Assembly (NCBI GenBank): GCA_029865445.1
Contig: JAOUGY010000027.1
Coordinates: 1-19,948, forward strand
From: Acidimicrobiia bacterium
GTDB lineage: Bacteria > Actinomycetota > Acidimicrobiia > Spongiisociales > ZC4RG35
Length of the DNA: 19,948 bases
Reading direction: 5' to 3'
Shown: positions 1-7,846 of the stretch, piece after piece
Position numbering within the stretch: the stretch's first letter is position 1
Layout of the letters: each line of letters begins with the position of its first letter
The notes under the pieces: model-generated
Told to the model about the DNA's origin: nothing
The model's input: only the letters and a program-made list of their open reading frames with translations
Databases searched by the model: none
Translations under genes and position numbers: made by a program

Positions 1-962
1 ACGGGCACCAGGAGGCCGCTCACCCCATCGTCGACCACCTCCCGACACCCGCGAATGTCGGTCGCCACCACCGGGAGCCCGGAGGCTGCCGCCTCCATCG
101 CCGAGCGCGGAAATCCCTCCCGGTGGGACGGCAAAACGAAGATGTCCATCGCTGGATACAGCCGCTCCACATCCGTCCGCATCCCGGTGAGGATCACTCC
201 CCCGGCACGCGCCTCGGCCAGGACATCCTCGCCGAGCCCGTCACTCTTGTCCGGATCCTCAGGGCCGATGCACACGAGCCGAAACTGCGATCCAACCCCA
301 CGGATCGCTTCGAACAACTCGGGATAGCCCTTCTCCGCGACGAGCCGACCGACGATGCCTATCAGGATCTCGGAGTCGGCGACTCCGAGATCCTCTCGCA
401 TGCTTCGTCGAACATCGGGATCGGGCGCGAATCGAGCGACATCGATCCCGTTTCCGAGATGGCGAAGCTTGTGGGGTGGGCATATGCGGAGCTTTCTGAG
501 AAGCCGGAAGTCCTCAATCGACTGGGACAGCTCGGCGTCGGAGAACCGGGCAGCCAACCACTCGAGGGCGTAGACGACAACGCGTTTGGCGAGCCGATCC
601 GACGGCTGGGCGTACAAGCCGTGAACGGTATTGACGACGATCGGCACTCCAGCCAGCCGGCCGACGATCCGACCGTAGATGCCGGGCTTGGGATTGTGGG
701 TGTGGAGAACCGTCGGTCTCAGATCCCGGAGGATGCGCCACAGCTCCAGAGCGGATCTGACGTCGGCGAGGAGATTCATCCCCCGGGTCGAGGATTCGAG
801 AGCCACGTGTTCGATGCCGGCTGCTTCCAAATCGGACACCCAGGGTCCATCGGCCGAGATGCCGACCGAGGTGACACCCAGCTCGATCGGTCTGACGAGC
901 TGGGGCATGAGGAGGTACCGGAGACTCAGATCGACGGTGGTGAGGTGGGCAATGATGGTCAC
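1..962 (-). CDS. Glycosyltransferase, GT-B fold family 4 type (3' end cut by window edge)
   Basis: About 320 residues are visible and the C-terminus runs off the left edge. It is a probable retaining sugar transferase that uses a nucleotide sugar for a cell-surface glycan. The N-terminal domain carries the HTHNPKPGIYGR segment. The C-terminal domain has GRLVAEKGY, the usual nucleotide-sugar loop, and the E-x7-E motif EGFPRSAME (E282 and E290). I chose the GTG at 962 because GGGAGG lies five bases upstream and because the GTG overlaps the TGA of the upstream glycosyltransferase (GTGA), which implies translational coupling. Acceptor and donor sugars cannot be told from sequence. The family call is firm; the pathway (polysaccharide, glycolipid or O-antigen-like) is inference. 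Confidence 0.88.
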   Translation of the reverse strand, partial: MTIIAHLTTVDLSLRYLLMPQLVRPIELGVTSVGISADGPWVSDLEAAGIEHVALESSTRGMNLLADVRSALELWRILRDLRPTVLHTHNPKPGIYGRIVGRLAGVPIVVNTVHGLYAQPSDRLAKRVVVYALEWLAARFSDAELSQSIEDFRLLRKLRICPPHKLRHLGNGIDVARFAPDPDVRRSMREDLGVADSEILIGIVGRLVAEKGYPELFEAIRGVGSQFRLVCIGPEDPDKSDGLGEDVLAEARAGGVILTGMRTDVERLYPAMDIFVLPSHREGFPRSAMEAAASGLPVVATDIRGCREVVDDGVSGLLVP

Positions 963-2011
963 GTCGACCTCCCGATGACCGACCGGAGCAGAGCATCGTA
1001 TCGATCGAAACTGTGATCAAGCAGGTATTCGTCCTGCACGAGCCCACGGCCGGCCCGCCCCCTCTCCCGGCGCCAATCGGGGTGTCCCGCCAGTTCCCGA
1101 ATCGCCCGTGCCATCGGTTCGACCTGCCTTTTGGGTACGAGGACGCCCGTGGCATCGGACACCAGGTCTCCGACGCCGCCAACGTCGGTGGCGATGACCG
1201 GGAGCCCGGATCCGAGAGCTTCGAGCACCACCCCGGGGAGGCCTTCGGTGTCCGAACTCGAGATGAGACACCGCGCCCATCGCAGATGAGGCGTCACGTC
1301 GGAAACAGATCCGACGAAGTTCACACTCTCGGGCGCCTTCGCCTCGAGCTCGCTTCGCAAGGGGCCGTCGCCCACCACCCTCATCTCTCCAACCCCTGCC
1401 TCGGCGAACGCCTCGATGGCGAGAGCCGGGTTCTTCTCGGCCGAGAGGCTCCCGATCCACACCGCCCGGAAAGGTTGACCTCCGGGATCGGTCTCGACGC
1501 CGATCCAATGATCGCTGACGCCGGTCGACGCCACGCTCACCTTTTGCGCAGGCACTCCGACGAGGTCGACGAGTTGATGCCTGGTGGCGCGCGACACGGC
1601 GAACACGGCAGCGCAGCGGCGCAGTTGAATCCGCAGCAAGCGACCGTGAAGCGGTCCGCGAATCCAATAGGCCGGCTCACCGATTGATCCGTAGACCAAC
1701 TTTGGGGCGCCCGGGACACCGGAGGCCATGACCGCATAGCGAAGGGTTGCGCCACCGTTGGCGAGAACGACATCGTGTCCTCGCACTGCACGAGCGAGGT
1801 CCATGACGAGCCTCGGCGACAGCCGGGCGGCCCGGCCGGCGAGTGGGAGCGCGTCGACCGTCGCCGCCCCCTGGGGGGCCGACCACAGAGCGTGAAAGCT
1901 CGTCCGCCAGCCGCGTTCGGCCAGACCGGCCGCGAGCTGTGAACCGAACACCTCGGCACCCCGCCGGGCATTCGACGTGACCACGACCGCAATCGAGAGG
2001 GGCCTGGTCAT
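959..2011 (-). CDS. Glycosyltransferase, GT-B fold family 4 type
   Basis: The protein is 350 aa from the ATG at 2011, preceded by AAGGGG about five bases upstream; a longer reading from 2074 would add 21 unconserved residues and run into the divergent gene. The N-terminus (SIAVVVTSNARRGAEVFGSQ) is the usual first beta strand and G-rich loop of GT4 enzymes. WIGSLSAEKNP is the nucleotide-sugar loop, and EGLPGVVLEALGSGLPVIAT contains the E-x7-E motif at E256/E264. It overlaps the next glycosyltransferase by four bases, so the two are probably co-translated and act on the same glycan. The cluster likely continues beyond the left edge. Substrate unknown. Confidence 0.9.
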   Translation of the reverse strand: MTRPLSIAVVVTSNARRGAEVFGSQLAAGLAERGWRTSFHALWSAPQGAATVDALPLAGRAARLSPRLVMDLARAVRGHDVVLANGGATLRYAVMASGVPGAPKLVYGSIGEPAYWIRGPLHGRLLRIQLRRCAAVFAVSRATRHQLVDLVGVPAQKVSVASTGVSDHWIGVETDPGGQPFRAVWIGSLSAEKNPALAIEAFAEAGVGEMRVVGDGPLRSELEAKAPESVNFVGSVSDVTPHLRWARCLISSSDTEGLPGVVLEALGSGLPVIATDVGGVGDLVSDATGVLVPKRQVEPMARAIRELAGHPDWRRERGRAGRGLVQDEYLLDHSFDRYDALLRSVIGRST

Positions 2012-2061
2012 CTCGTCCCCTTCGTGTGAACTACCCACCCACCGATACGATAGGTGGCCGG

Positions 2062-2652
2062 ATGGAAGCATCAACCGAGCTCATCACAGCCGATGGTGTC
2101 GTCCTGGCGGCCCGGCTCGATGGGCCGCCGACCCCCGCCGTGACGGTGGTGTGGTGCCATCCCCACCCCTTGTACGGAGGATCGATGTTCGCCCCCCTCA
2201 TGAACGGTGTGACCGACGCTCTCTCGGATCGTGGAATCGGTGTCCTCCGCTTCAACTTTCGTGGAGGACCGGATTCGGGGGGAGTTCACGGAGGAGGGGT
2301 CGATGAGGTTGCCGACGTGGCGGCGGCGGTCGAACTCGCGGAGCGGCGCAGCCCCAGGGTCATCGTCGCCGGTTGGTCATTTGGCGGGGCCATGGCCCTC
2401 GCACACGTGGCCGGCGACGACAAGGATTATCTGGCGGTCGCCCCGTATCTTCCTCTGGCCCCCCATCCCGAGCAGATGACGTCCAGAACCGGGGTGATCG
2501 TGGCCGCATCGCGGGACCAGGTGGTCGACCACGACGGCGTCGCCGACTACGCGCAACACGCTCACGCCCGGTTCGTGACCATCGACTCGGACCACTTCTT
2601 CGTGTCCAAGGCGACTCAGGTGGCAGACGCTTTCAGCCCGCTGCTCGCCTGA
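2062..2652 (+). CDS. Small alpha/beta hydrolase (COG2945-like)
   Basis: The protein is 196 aa, the size expected for short cytoplasmic alpha/beta hydrolases without a lid domain. Visible motifs in order are HPHPLYGGSM (oxyanion-hole region), LRFNFRG, the nucleophile elbow GWSFGG with the Ser, and DSDHFF near the end with the probable catalytic His. The acidic member is probably in the ASRDQVVDHDG segment. I prefer the ATG at 2062 over a GTG at 2026 because the conserved part starts just after it; AGGTGG and a possible -10 (TACGAT, 2046-2051) lie just upstream. It is transcribed away from the glycosyltransferases, and its last 20 bases overlap the end of the convergent 72-aa gene. The substrate, probably an ester or thioester, is not predictable. 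Confidence 0.85.
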   Translation: MEASTELITADGVVLAARLDGPPTPAVTVVWCHPHPLYGGSMFAPLMNGVTDALSDRGIGVLRFNFRGGPDSGGVHGGGVDEVADVAAAVELAERRSPRVIVAGWSFGGAMALAHVAGDDKDYLAVAPYLPLAPHPEQMTSRTGVIVAASRDQVVDHDGVADYAQHAHARFVTIDSDHFFVSKATQVADAFSPLLA

Positions 2653-2851
2653 CGGCGCGGAAACCCCGGTTGGCGGCCTCCTCGAGCACGTCCGGCGCAA
2701 AACTCTGGAGGAGGTTCTTGCCCCACAGGTCCTCGGCCTCGGCCCGGATTGCCAATTCCTCTGCCTGGGCCTCATCGTCCGTGTCGTATACGAGCATCGT
2801 GTCGCGGGCCCCGACGAAACGGAAGTCCTCGAACCGCTTCAGCCGCGACAT
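2633..2851 (-). CDS. Conserved small protein of unknown function, 72 aa
   Basis: I do not recognise the family. It is a soluble, acidic, mostly helical 72-residue protein beginning MSRLKRFEDFRFVGARDTM and containing an Asp/Glu/Ala-rich middle (DDEAQAEELAIRAEAEDLW). It has no Cys, signal peptide or membrane segment. The ATG at 2851 overlaps the TGA of the zinc-ribbon gene (ATGA), which supports this start over longer readings and makes it the last gene of the four-gene minus operon that begins with an acyl-CoA dehydrogenase. Its 3' end overlaps the convergent hydrolase gene. A link to the zinc-ribbon protein is inferred from the coupling only. Confidence 0.65.
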   Translation of the reverse strand: MSRLKRFEDFRFVGARDTMLVYDTDDEAQAEELAIRAEAEDLWGKNLLQSFAPDVLEEAANRGFRAVRRAAG

Positions 2852-3183
2852 CAGCCCTGGGCTTCCGGTTCGGTGTACCCGGTCGGCACATCGCCACCGC
2901 AGTTGGGGCACGTCGCCACTGCGATTCGTCCCACGATGAAGCTGAAGTCACACTCGGGGCAGCTCAACCGGGGCGACGGTGGGTCGGGTGGCGGGGGCGG
3001 CGGAGGCGTCATCGGTGGCATTCCACCAGGGCCCGGGGGTACCCCGCCGCCGGGCATGCCTCCCGGCATTCCAGGAGGTGGTCCCGCCGATACGTTGTTC
3101 ACGGATCCGCAAGCGGGACACGCAAACCGGCCCGCTCCGGGTACGTCGAATTGGCTCCGGCATGCGCCACACCGCACGATCAT
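2851..3183 (-). CDS. Double zinc-ribbon protein with Pro/Gly/Met-rich linker
   Basis: The protein is 110 aa. The N-terminal ribbon has C5-x2-C8 and C22-x2-C25 and resembles LSD1-type or rubredoxin-like zinc fingers (CGAC...FACPACG). A flexible linker from about residue 34 to 71 is almost wholly Pro, Gly and Met and includes seven consecutive prolines. A second ribbon follows with C75-x2-C78 and C92-x2-C95. All eight metal ligands are present. There is no signal peptide. ATGA overlaps couple it to the membrane-protein gene upstream and the 72-aa gene downstream, so the three are made together. The role (adaptor, nucleic-acid or protein binding) is unknown. Confidence 0.8.
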   Translation of the reverse strand: MIVRCGACRSQFDVPGAGRFACPACGSVNNVSAGPPPGMPGGMPGGGVPPGPGGMPPMTPPPPPPPDPPSPRLSCPECDFSFIVGRIAVATCPNCGGDVPTGYTEPEAQG

Positions 3184-3626
3184 GGTTCGACACCTCCAAC
3201 ACCGTCGTCTTTGACCGGGTCACCAACCGCACCGATGGAACGCAGATACGCGGCCTCGTGACCCAACACCTCTCGAATACCGTCCAAAGGGTAGGACACC
3301 CCGTGGGTCTCGGCGATCCGGGCGGCAATGTACTCCACCGCCGCCTCCGCGCCGCCCGCGACCACGTCCACCGGATTGGCACGACGTTCCTGTGCGAGAC
3401 CCTGGAGATAGAAGACCTCATACTCGATGATCCGTTTGACATCGGAACGCCGAAGATCGATCGATTCGAGCCGGGCGTGTATGAAGTCGACGGCGTCGTC
3501 GACCACGTACACGACACCCTCGTCGAACGACCTCCGCTTCGCCTCCTGCCAGAGCATGGCAGCCGTCACCGCCAGGAACACGGCAGCGAGAACCGCCACG
3601 AGGGTGACCACCGTCGTCGGCGACAT
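3180..3626 (-). CDS. Single-pass membrane protein of unknown function
   Basis: The protein is 148 aa with one N-terminal hydrophobic helix (about residues 4-25, TVVTLVAVLAAVFLAVTAAM) followed by a charged, helical soluble domain, so it is likely anchored with that domain in the cytoplasm. The soluble part has repeated acidic/basic helices such as DDAVDFIHARLESID and AAVEYIAARIAETHG. It starts seven bases after the stop of the acyl-CoA dehydrogenase and overlaps the zinc-ribbon gene by four bases, so it is operon gene two of four. No Shine-Dalgarno is evident, which fits translational coupling to the preceding gene. I do not recognise a family. Confidence 0.75.
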   Translation of the reverse strand: MSPTTVVTLVAVLAAVFLAVTAAMLWQEAKRRSFDEGVVYVVDDAVDFIHARLESIDLRRSDVKRIIEYEVFYLQGLAQERRANPVDVVAGGAEAAVEYIAARIAETHGVSYPLDGIREVLGHEAAYLRSIGAVGDPVKDDGVGGVEP

Positions 3627-3633
3627 GAGCGGC

Positions 3634-4749
3634 TCAGATTCCGATCAGGTCGGCCAGGAGGCGTCGATGGTGAGCGGGGCTTCCGAACAGGAGCTCGGAG
3701 CTCTTCGCCCGCTTGAAATAGAGGTGGGCGTCGTGCTCCCACGTGAACCCGATCCCTCCGTGGATCTGGATGTTGTCGGCGGCACACCGATAGAAAGCCT
3801 CCGAGCAGTACGACTTGGCGAGCGCGGCCAGTTCCGGGACCTCAGCGCTTCCTTCCGACACGGCCCAACCGGCGTAGTACGCGGCCGAACGCGCTGACTC
3901 GACCTGGACGAGCATGTCGGCGCACATGTGCTTGATCGCCTGGAACGAGCCGATGGGGCGTCCGAATTGGTGCCGGTCCTTGGCGTAGGCGACCGCCATG
4001 TCGAGACAGCGCCGGGCACCGCCCACCTGCTCTGCAGCGAGCGCCACCGCTGCCGTCCTGTGGACTCGCTCGACCGTGCCCCAGTCGGATCCAGTGAGCC
4101 GGGCATCACCGTCCACCACGACTTCGTCGAGGCGGACGGACGCCAGCTTGCGAGTCTGATCCATCGTCTCCAGCACGGTCCTGGTGACGCCCACTGCGTC
4201 GCCTTCCACCAGGAAGAGCGAGACCTCACCCTCGACCAGAGCCGCCACGACGATCACGTCCGCGGTGTGGCCGTCGAGCACGAACGATTTCTCGCCGTTG
4301 AGAACCCAACCGTCACCGGTCCGCCGGGCGATGGCCTGAATACCCGACTCCGTCCAATCTCCGCTGGGTTCGGTCACCGCCAGTGTCGCCACCACCTCAC
4401 CTGACGCGATCCGGGGCAACCAGGTCGTCTTCTGCTCCTCGGAACCGGCCTCCAGGAGGGCGGTTGCGGCGAGTACCACAGTCGAGAAGAACGGGCTCGG
4501 GAACAGCGCTGCGCCCTGTTCTTCGAGAAGCACCACGAGTTCGAGAAAGCCGAAACCGGCTCCGCCGTAGCCTTCGGGTATGGCCATTGCCTGCCAGCCC
4601 ATCTCGGCGGCCTCCCTCCACAGAGCGCGGTCGAAGCCCTCCTCTGTCTCCATGAGCTCCCGGACCGAGGCCGAAGCCGACTTGTCCGCCAACCATTGTG
4701 CCGCGTAACGGCGCAACTCTTCCTGTTCGGGACTGAAAGAAAAATTCAT
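3634..4749 (-). CDS. Acyl-CoA dehydrogenase (FAD flavoprotein), short type
   Basis: The protein is 371 aa, at the normal size for the family, and oxidises an acyl-CoA to the enoyl-CoA in a beta-oxidation-like step. It starts MNFSFSPEQEELRRYAAQWL, a typical helical N-terminal domain. LAVTEPSGDW and the following GDGWVLNGEKSFVLDG form the middle beta domain that binds FAD and substrate. The C-terminal helical domain contains DRHQFGRPIGSFQAIKH and HGGIGFTWEHDAHLYFKRA, the latter typical of actinobacterial FadE subunits of the steroid or branched side-chain class. The family often works as a heterotetramer; no partner subunit is adjacent. I chose the ATG at 4749 because homology starts there. A TAAGAT -10-like box lies 11 bases upstream. 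It leads a four-gene operon. Confidence 0.88.
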   Translation of the reverse strand: MNFSFSPEQEELRRYAAQWLADKSASASVRELMETEEGFDRALWREAAEMGWQAMAIPEGYGGAGFGFLELVVLLEEQGAALFPSPFFSTVVLAATALLEAGSEEQKTTWLPRIASGEVVATLAVTEPSGDWTESGIQAIARRTGDGWVLNGEKSFVLDGHTADVIVVAALVEGEVSLFLVEGDAVGVTRTVLETMDQTRKLASVRLDEVVVDGDARLTGSDWGTVERVHRTAAVALAAEQVGGARRCLDMAVAYAKDRHQFGRPIGSFQAIKHMCADMLVQVESARSAAYYAGWAVSEGSAEVPELAALAKSYCSEAFYRCAADNIQIHGGIGFTWEHDAHLYFKRAKSSELLFGSPAHHRRLLADLIGI

Positions 4750-4870
4750 GGCGTGCAGCGATCTTACCGAGGCCGTCGACCCCAACCGGTCGGTCGCGTC
4801 CACCTGATGCCCATGGACCTTCCGAGCGAGTGACCAGCGGCCACCACAGCCCCATCCACCTGACCCTGCT

Positions 4871-5029
4871 TTCAATTTCGAAACGGCCGAGGAGAAGGTC
4901 GCGACCATGGCCTCGGCACAGCAATCGAAGGGCGGCTTCTGCTACACAAGAACGGGGAACCCGATGACCGCCGCCCTCGAAGCAAGCACTACCGCACACT
5001 TCGCCCAGGCATTGGAGGCGCTGCGTTGA
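4871..5029 (+). pseudogene. Remnant of a PLP-dependent Cys/Met-metabolism enzyme (N-terminal piece)
   Basis: Reading plus from 4871 gives an open stretch containing FNFETAEEK and then GGFCYTRTGNPMTAALEAS before a stop at 5027-5029. The YTRTGNP-x-x-ALE signature is characteristic of cystathionine gamma-synthase, O-acetylhomoserine sulfhydrylase and related enzymes (usually Y-S/T-R-x-x-NPT). Only about 50 residues remain of some 400, the PLP lysine domain is absent, and the expected LAALEGG block is degraded. No start or RBS fits; the internal ATG at 4907 is not a natural start. It lies between the start of an acyl-CoA dehydrogenase gene and the end of a DUF1876 gene. The call rests on one motif region. 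Confidence 0.45.
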
Positions 5030-5030
5030 T

Positions 5031-5276
5031 CTAGCTGGAGATCTCCGATACGTAGATCTTCCCCCAGGCAGCCTCGACCAGCTGGGTTTGGAGCTCACCC
5101 AAGGCACGGGCGACGGCGAGTTCCTCGCCAATCAGCGGCCTTGGGTCGTCCGTCGGGTTGCGGCGGGCACGCCCCTGCGTTTCGAAGTGGTCGCCTCGAA
5201 GGTCGAGCATGGCGATGGCCACAGTGTCGTCGATGTCCTCAGAGAGGTGGATCTTCAGCGTGACGTCGCTCTCCAC
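5031..5276 (-). CDS. DUF1876 family protein (dsRBD-like fold), 81 aa
   Basis: It is a small soluble protein. The line TVAIAMLDLRGDHFETQGRA followed by RRNPTDDPRPLIGEELAVAR and ALGELQTQL matches what I know of the actinobacterial DUF1876 family, whose hallmark is G-x-ARxNPxD...IGdELAVARAL. The function of the family is unknown; structures are described as dsRBD-like. I chose the GTG at 5276 because AGGAGG lies six bases upstream. It stands alone: the gene upstream (the 595-aa acyl-CoA dehydrogenase) ends 71 bases away on the same strand, and the PLP-enzyme remnant converges on its 3' end. Confidence 0.8.
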   Translation of the reverse strand: MESDVTLKIHLSEDIDDTVAIAMLDLRGDHFETQGRARRNPTDDPRPLIGEELAVARALGELQTQLVEAAWGKIYVSEISS

Positions 5277-5347
5277 CCGGCACCTCCTGTCGATGTGACA
5301 TCAACGTAGTGCCTGACGTCGAAAGCGAGCCAGGGGCTTGGGTCCTC

Positions 5348-7135
5348 TCAGAACGCATCTATTGGTAGGTCCATCAACGCACCCGTCTCGGCTTCCGCCG
5401 CCTGACGGCGCATCGACACCTTGGGCGCCACGTCCGACACGAAGAACCTGGCGACGGCGACCTTCCCGACGTAGAAGGGGTCTTCGTCGACCTTGGACGC
5501 CGCCACTTCACCCTGCCGGAGCAAGAGCCAGGCGATCGTCAGTTCGGCTACGGACTCCAACAAGGCGTTGGCGTGGAGGCCGATCTTGTAGACCTCTTTG
5601 GGCTGCCCGCTCATCGACGCCATGAGGTGACCCACCATCACCCCGAGGTGGGCTTGCGTGTCGTCGAGGATGCGCCCGAGAATCTCCCGCTCGGCGACGA
5701 AGGCGTCACCATCCGAGGTGCCCTTCACGAACTCGGCCATCTCCGAGGCAAGCCCTGCGACGGTTTGCCCCTGGTCCCGGGCGATCTTGCGGAAGAAGAG
5801 GTCGAGCGCCTGAATGGCCGTGGTGCCCTCATACAGCGTGTCGATCTTGGCGTCCCTGATGTACTGCTCGATCGGATAGTCCTTGGTGAATCCCGACCCT
5901 CCGAACACCTGCAACGACAGCGCCAGGAGCTCGTAGGCCTTCTCCGACGAGTAACCCTTGACGAGAGGCAAGAGCAGGTCCGACCGGCGCTCGGACACGG
6001 TGTCCGTGGGGTCGATCGCCACCAGGTCCTGGTAGTGCGCAGCTTCCATCCACAGGGCGCGGAGACCTTCGGCATACGCCTTCTGGATCATGAGCATGCG
6101 GCGGACATCCGGGTGAGCGATGATCTCGGTTCTGGGAGCAGCCTTGTTGGTCGCCTGCGCCAGGTCCGCACCTTGCACCCGCTCCTTCGCGTACTCGAGA
6201 GCGTTGAGGTAGCCGGTCGACAGGGTCGCCGCCGACTTGGTCCCGATGGTCATCCGGGCGTTCTCGATGACCCGGAACATCTGACGGATCCCGTCGTGGA
6301 CACCACCAACGAGGTACCCGACGGCAGGCCGATCCTGTCCGAAGGTCAGTTCGCACGTTGTCGAACCCTTGAGGCCCATCTTGTCCTCGATGTTGGTGGC
6401 CACCACTCCGTTTCGTTCGCCGAGCGATCCGTCATCGTTGATCAGATACTTGGGGACGATGAACATCGACAGTCCTTTCGTTCCGGGACCCGCCCCTTCG
6501 GGCCGGGCCAGAACGAGATGGATGATGTTCTCTGATGCGTCGTGTTCGCCACCGGTGATGAAGCGCTTCACCCCCTCGAGGTGATACATCAACCCTTCGA
6601 GGTGTGTCGCCTTGGTGGTCCCGGCCCCGACGTCGGAGCCTGCATCGGGTTCGGTGAGCACCATCGTGCCGGCCCACTGGCGGTCGAGCATGAGCTTGGC
6701 GAGTTCCTTCTGTTCCTCGGTGCCCTCCTCGAAGATGACCCTCGCGAAGAGGCCCGAGCCCGAGTAGAACACGGCGGTCGGGTTTCCACCGAGCAACATC
6801 TCTTCGACAGCCCAGAAGAGGCTCGGGGGCACGGGGATCCCGCCCAGTTCGGCGTCCAGCCCGAGTCGGTCCCACCCACCTTCTCGCAGCGCATCGACAG
6901 AACGCTTCAAGCCTTCGGGAAGCTTGACCTCTCCGTCCACGAGTTCGAGATGGGCGCGATCGGCCTCCACGAACGAAGCCGCCCACTCTTCCTTGGAGAG
7001 ACGCTCGACCTCGCGGAGGATGTCGCGAGCGACGTCGGCGTCGAGGTCGGACCACGCGTCGAGCCGGTCCTGGATTCGGTGGACCTCGAAGAGATTGAAC
7101 TCCAGGTCCCGGAGATTCGACCGGTAGTGACTCAT
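5348..7135 (-). CDS. Acyl-CoA dehydrogenase, long form with C-terminal extension (FadE5/DmdC-like)
   Basis: The protein is 595 aa, close to the ~600 aa of the long acyl-CoA dehydrogenases such as mycobacterial FadE5 and much longer than the 380-aa short type. TMVLTEPDAGSDVGA is the FAD/substrate segment, LEGVKRFITGGEHD the beta domain, and QVFGGSGFTKDYPIEQYIRD followed by LYEGTTAIQALDL the C-terminal helical domain. The Glu of YEGT (E436) is the catalytic base position. The last ~150 residues form the extra domain of this subfamily. I chose the ATG at 7135 because AGGAG lies six bases upstream; an upstream in-frame ATG would add 23 unconserved residues. It is divergent from a TetR gene across a palindrome-rich region, so it is probably that regulator's target. 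Confidence 0.92.
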   Translation of the reverse strand: MSHYRSNLRDLEFNLFEVHRIQDRLDAWSDLDADVARDILREVERLSKEEWAASFVEADRAHLELVDGEVKLPEGLKRSVDALREGGWDRLGLDAELGGIPVPPSLFWAVEEMLLGGNPTAVFYSGSGLFARVIFEEGTEEQKELAKLMLDRQWAGTMVLTEPDAGSDVGAGTTKATHLEGLMYHLEGVKRFITGGEHDASENIIHLVLARPEGAGPGTKGLSMFIVPKYLINDDGSLGERNGVVATNIEDKMGLKGSTTCELTFGQDRPAVGYLVGGVHDGIRQMFRVIENARMTIGTKSAATLSTGYLNALEYAKERVQGADLAQATNKAAPRTEIIAHPDVRRMLMIQKAYAEGLRALWMEAAHYQDLVAIDPTDTVSERRSDLLLPLVKGYSSEKAYELLALSLQVFGGSGFTKDYPIEQYIRDAKIDTLYEGTTAIQALDLFFRKIARDQGQTVAGLASEMAEFVKGTSDGDAFVAEREILGRILDDTQAHLGVMVGHLMASMSGQPKEVYKIGLHANALLESVAELTIAWLLLRQGEVAASKVDEDPFYVGKVAVARFFVSDVAPKVSMRRQAAEAETGALMDLPIDAF

Positions 7136-7187
7136 TCCTGGCTCCTCTCGTCGACCGCTCCCCAGAGAGATCGGCGCGTGACAATCG

Positions 7188-7231
7188 CTTTCTTGAGCAT
7201 TCACTCTAATTTGAATCTTCGCTCAAGAAAG
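7188..7231. promoter_or_regulatory. Palindromic operator region between acyl-CoA dehydrogenase and TetR genes
   Basis: A perfect 11-bp inverted repeat, CTTTCTTGAGC (7188-7198) and GCTCAAGAAAG (7221-7231), flanks a 22-bp AT-richer spacer. Inside, two overlapping 16-bp imperfect palindromes of the form TTGAR-N6-CTC-(T)-A can be read at 7193-7208 and 7211-7226, with centres 18 bp apart. This is the size and spacing expected for two TetR dimers. It lies between divergent transcripts, which supports joint control of both genes. Binding by the adjacent TetR protein is inference. Confidence 0.7.
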
Positions 7232-7279
7232 GGCCAAAGGTCGAATCCACACACGTGTCGGGGGCTAGCCTCACCTCCG

Positions 7280-7846
7280 ATGCGCAATCGTGCCGGGCTG
7301 GAAACCCGTCAGAAGATTCTGGACGCGACGCGTTCACTGCTCTCCGAACGGGGACTGGAAGGAACGACGGTCAAGGCAGTGTGCGACCGGGCAAGCGTCC
7401 GAGCGGGCAGCTTCTACAACCTCTTCGACTCGAAAGAACAGGTCGTGATGGCGGTGATGCGCGAGGCCATCCAGGCCGTTGACCCCGACCCGGAGGGAAC
7501 CGGCGACGTGGGGGTGGGAGACCTCATCGAGGCCTACATCTCCTACCTGGGCAACGACCCGGCCCTGGCACGGGTCTACCTGTTGGTGGCGATCAACGGG
7601 AGCCTGACCGACGAGGACACGGCTCGCAGGATCGCCCGTCACCACGCCGATCGCACCGATCGATTCGTCGCCGCCATGAGACACGACCGGCCCGAACTGG
7701 CAGCGACCGAGATCGTGGCGCGCGTCGAGGCTCTGCTCGCAGCCCTCAACGGCTACACGATGCAGGCGCTCCTCGACCCTTCTTTCGACTTCGCCGCACA
7801 TGCCCGCCGGCTCCTCACCATGGAGCCCGCCGGAGACGGCGCGTGA
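7280..7846 (+). CDS. TetR/AcrR family transcriptional regulator
   Basis: The protein is 188 aa, the usual size. The N-terminal helix-turn-helix is clear: ETRQKILDATRSLLSERGLE, then TTVKAVCDRASVRAGSFYNL ending FDSKEQVV, the TetR recognition-helix signature. The rest is the helical ligand and dimerisation domain (about residues 60-185). I chose the ATG at 7280 because it directly precedes the HTH and because TAGCCT (7266-7271) lies eight bases upstream with no Shine-Dalgarno, suggesting a leaderless transcript. A longer open frame beginning at 6542 is antisense to the neighbour and not real. It is divergent from the 595-aa acyl-CoA dehydrogenase, so it likely senses a CoA ester or fatty acid; that is inference. 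Its stop overlaps the start of the metallo-hydrolase (GTGA). Confidence 0.9.
   Translation: MRNRAGLETRQKILDATRSLLSERGLEGTTVKAVCDRASVRAGSFYNLFDSKEQVVMAVMREAIQAVDPDPEGTGDVGVGDLIEAYISYLGNDPALARVYLLVAINGSLTDEDTARRIARHHADRTDRFVAAMRHDRPELAATEIVARVEALLAALNGYTMQALLDPSFDFAAHARRLLTMEPAGDGA

Noticed and set aside
123..1016. 297-aa plus-strand open frame
   Set aside because: It is the antisense shadow of the minus-strand glycosyltransferase, which has the full motif set and a good start at 962.
6542..7279. Long N-terminal extension of the TetR gene (434-aa reading)
   Set aside because: It is antisense to the 595-aa acyl-CoA dehydrogenase and its promoter; the HTH begins right after the ATG at 7280.
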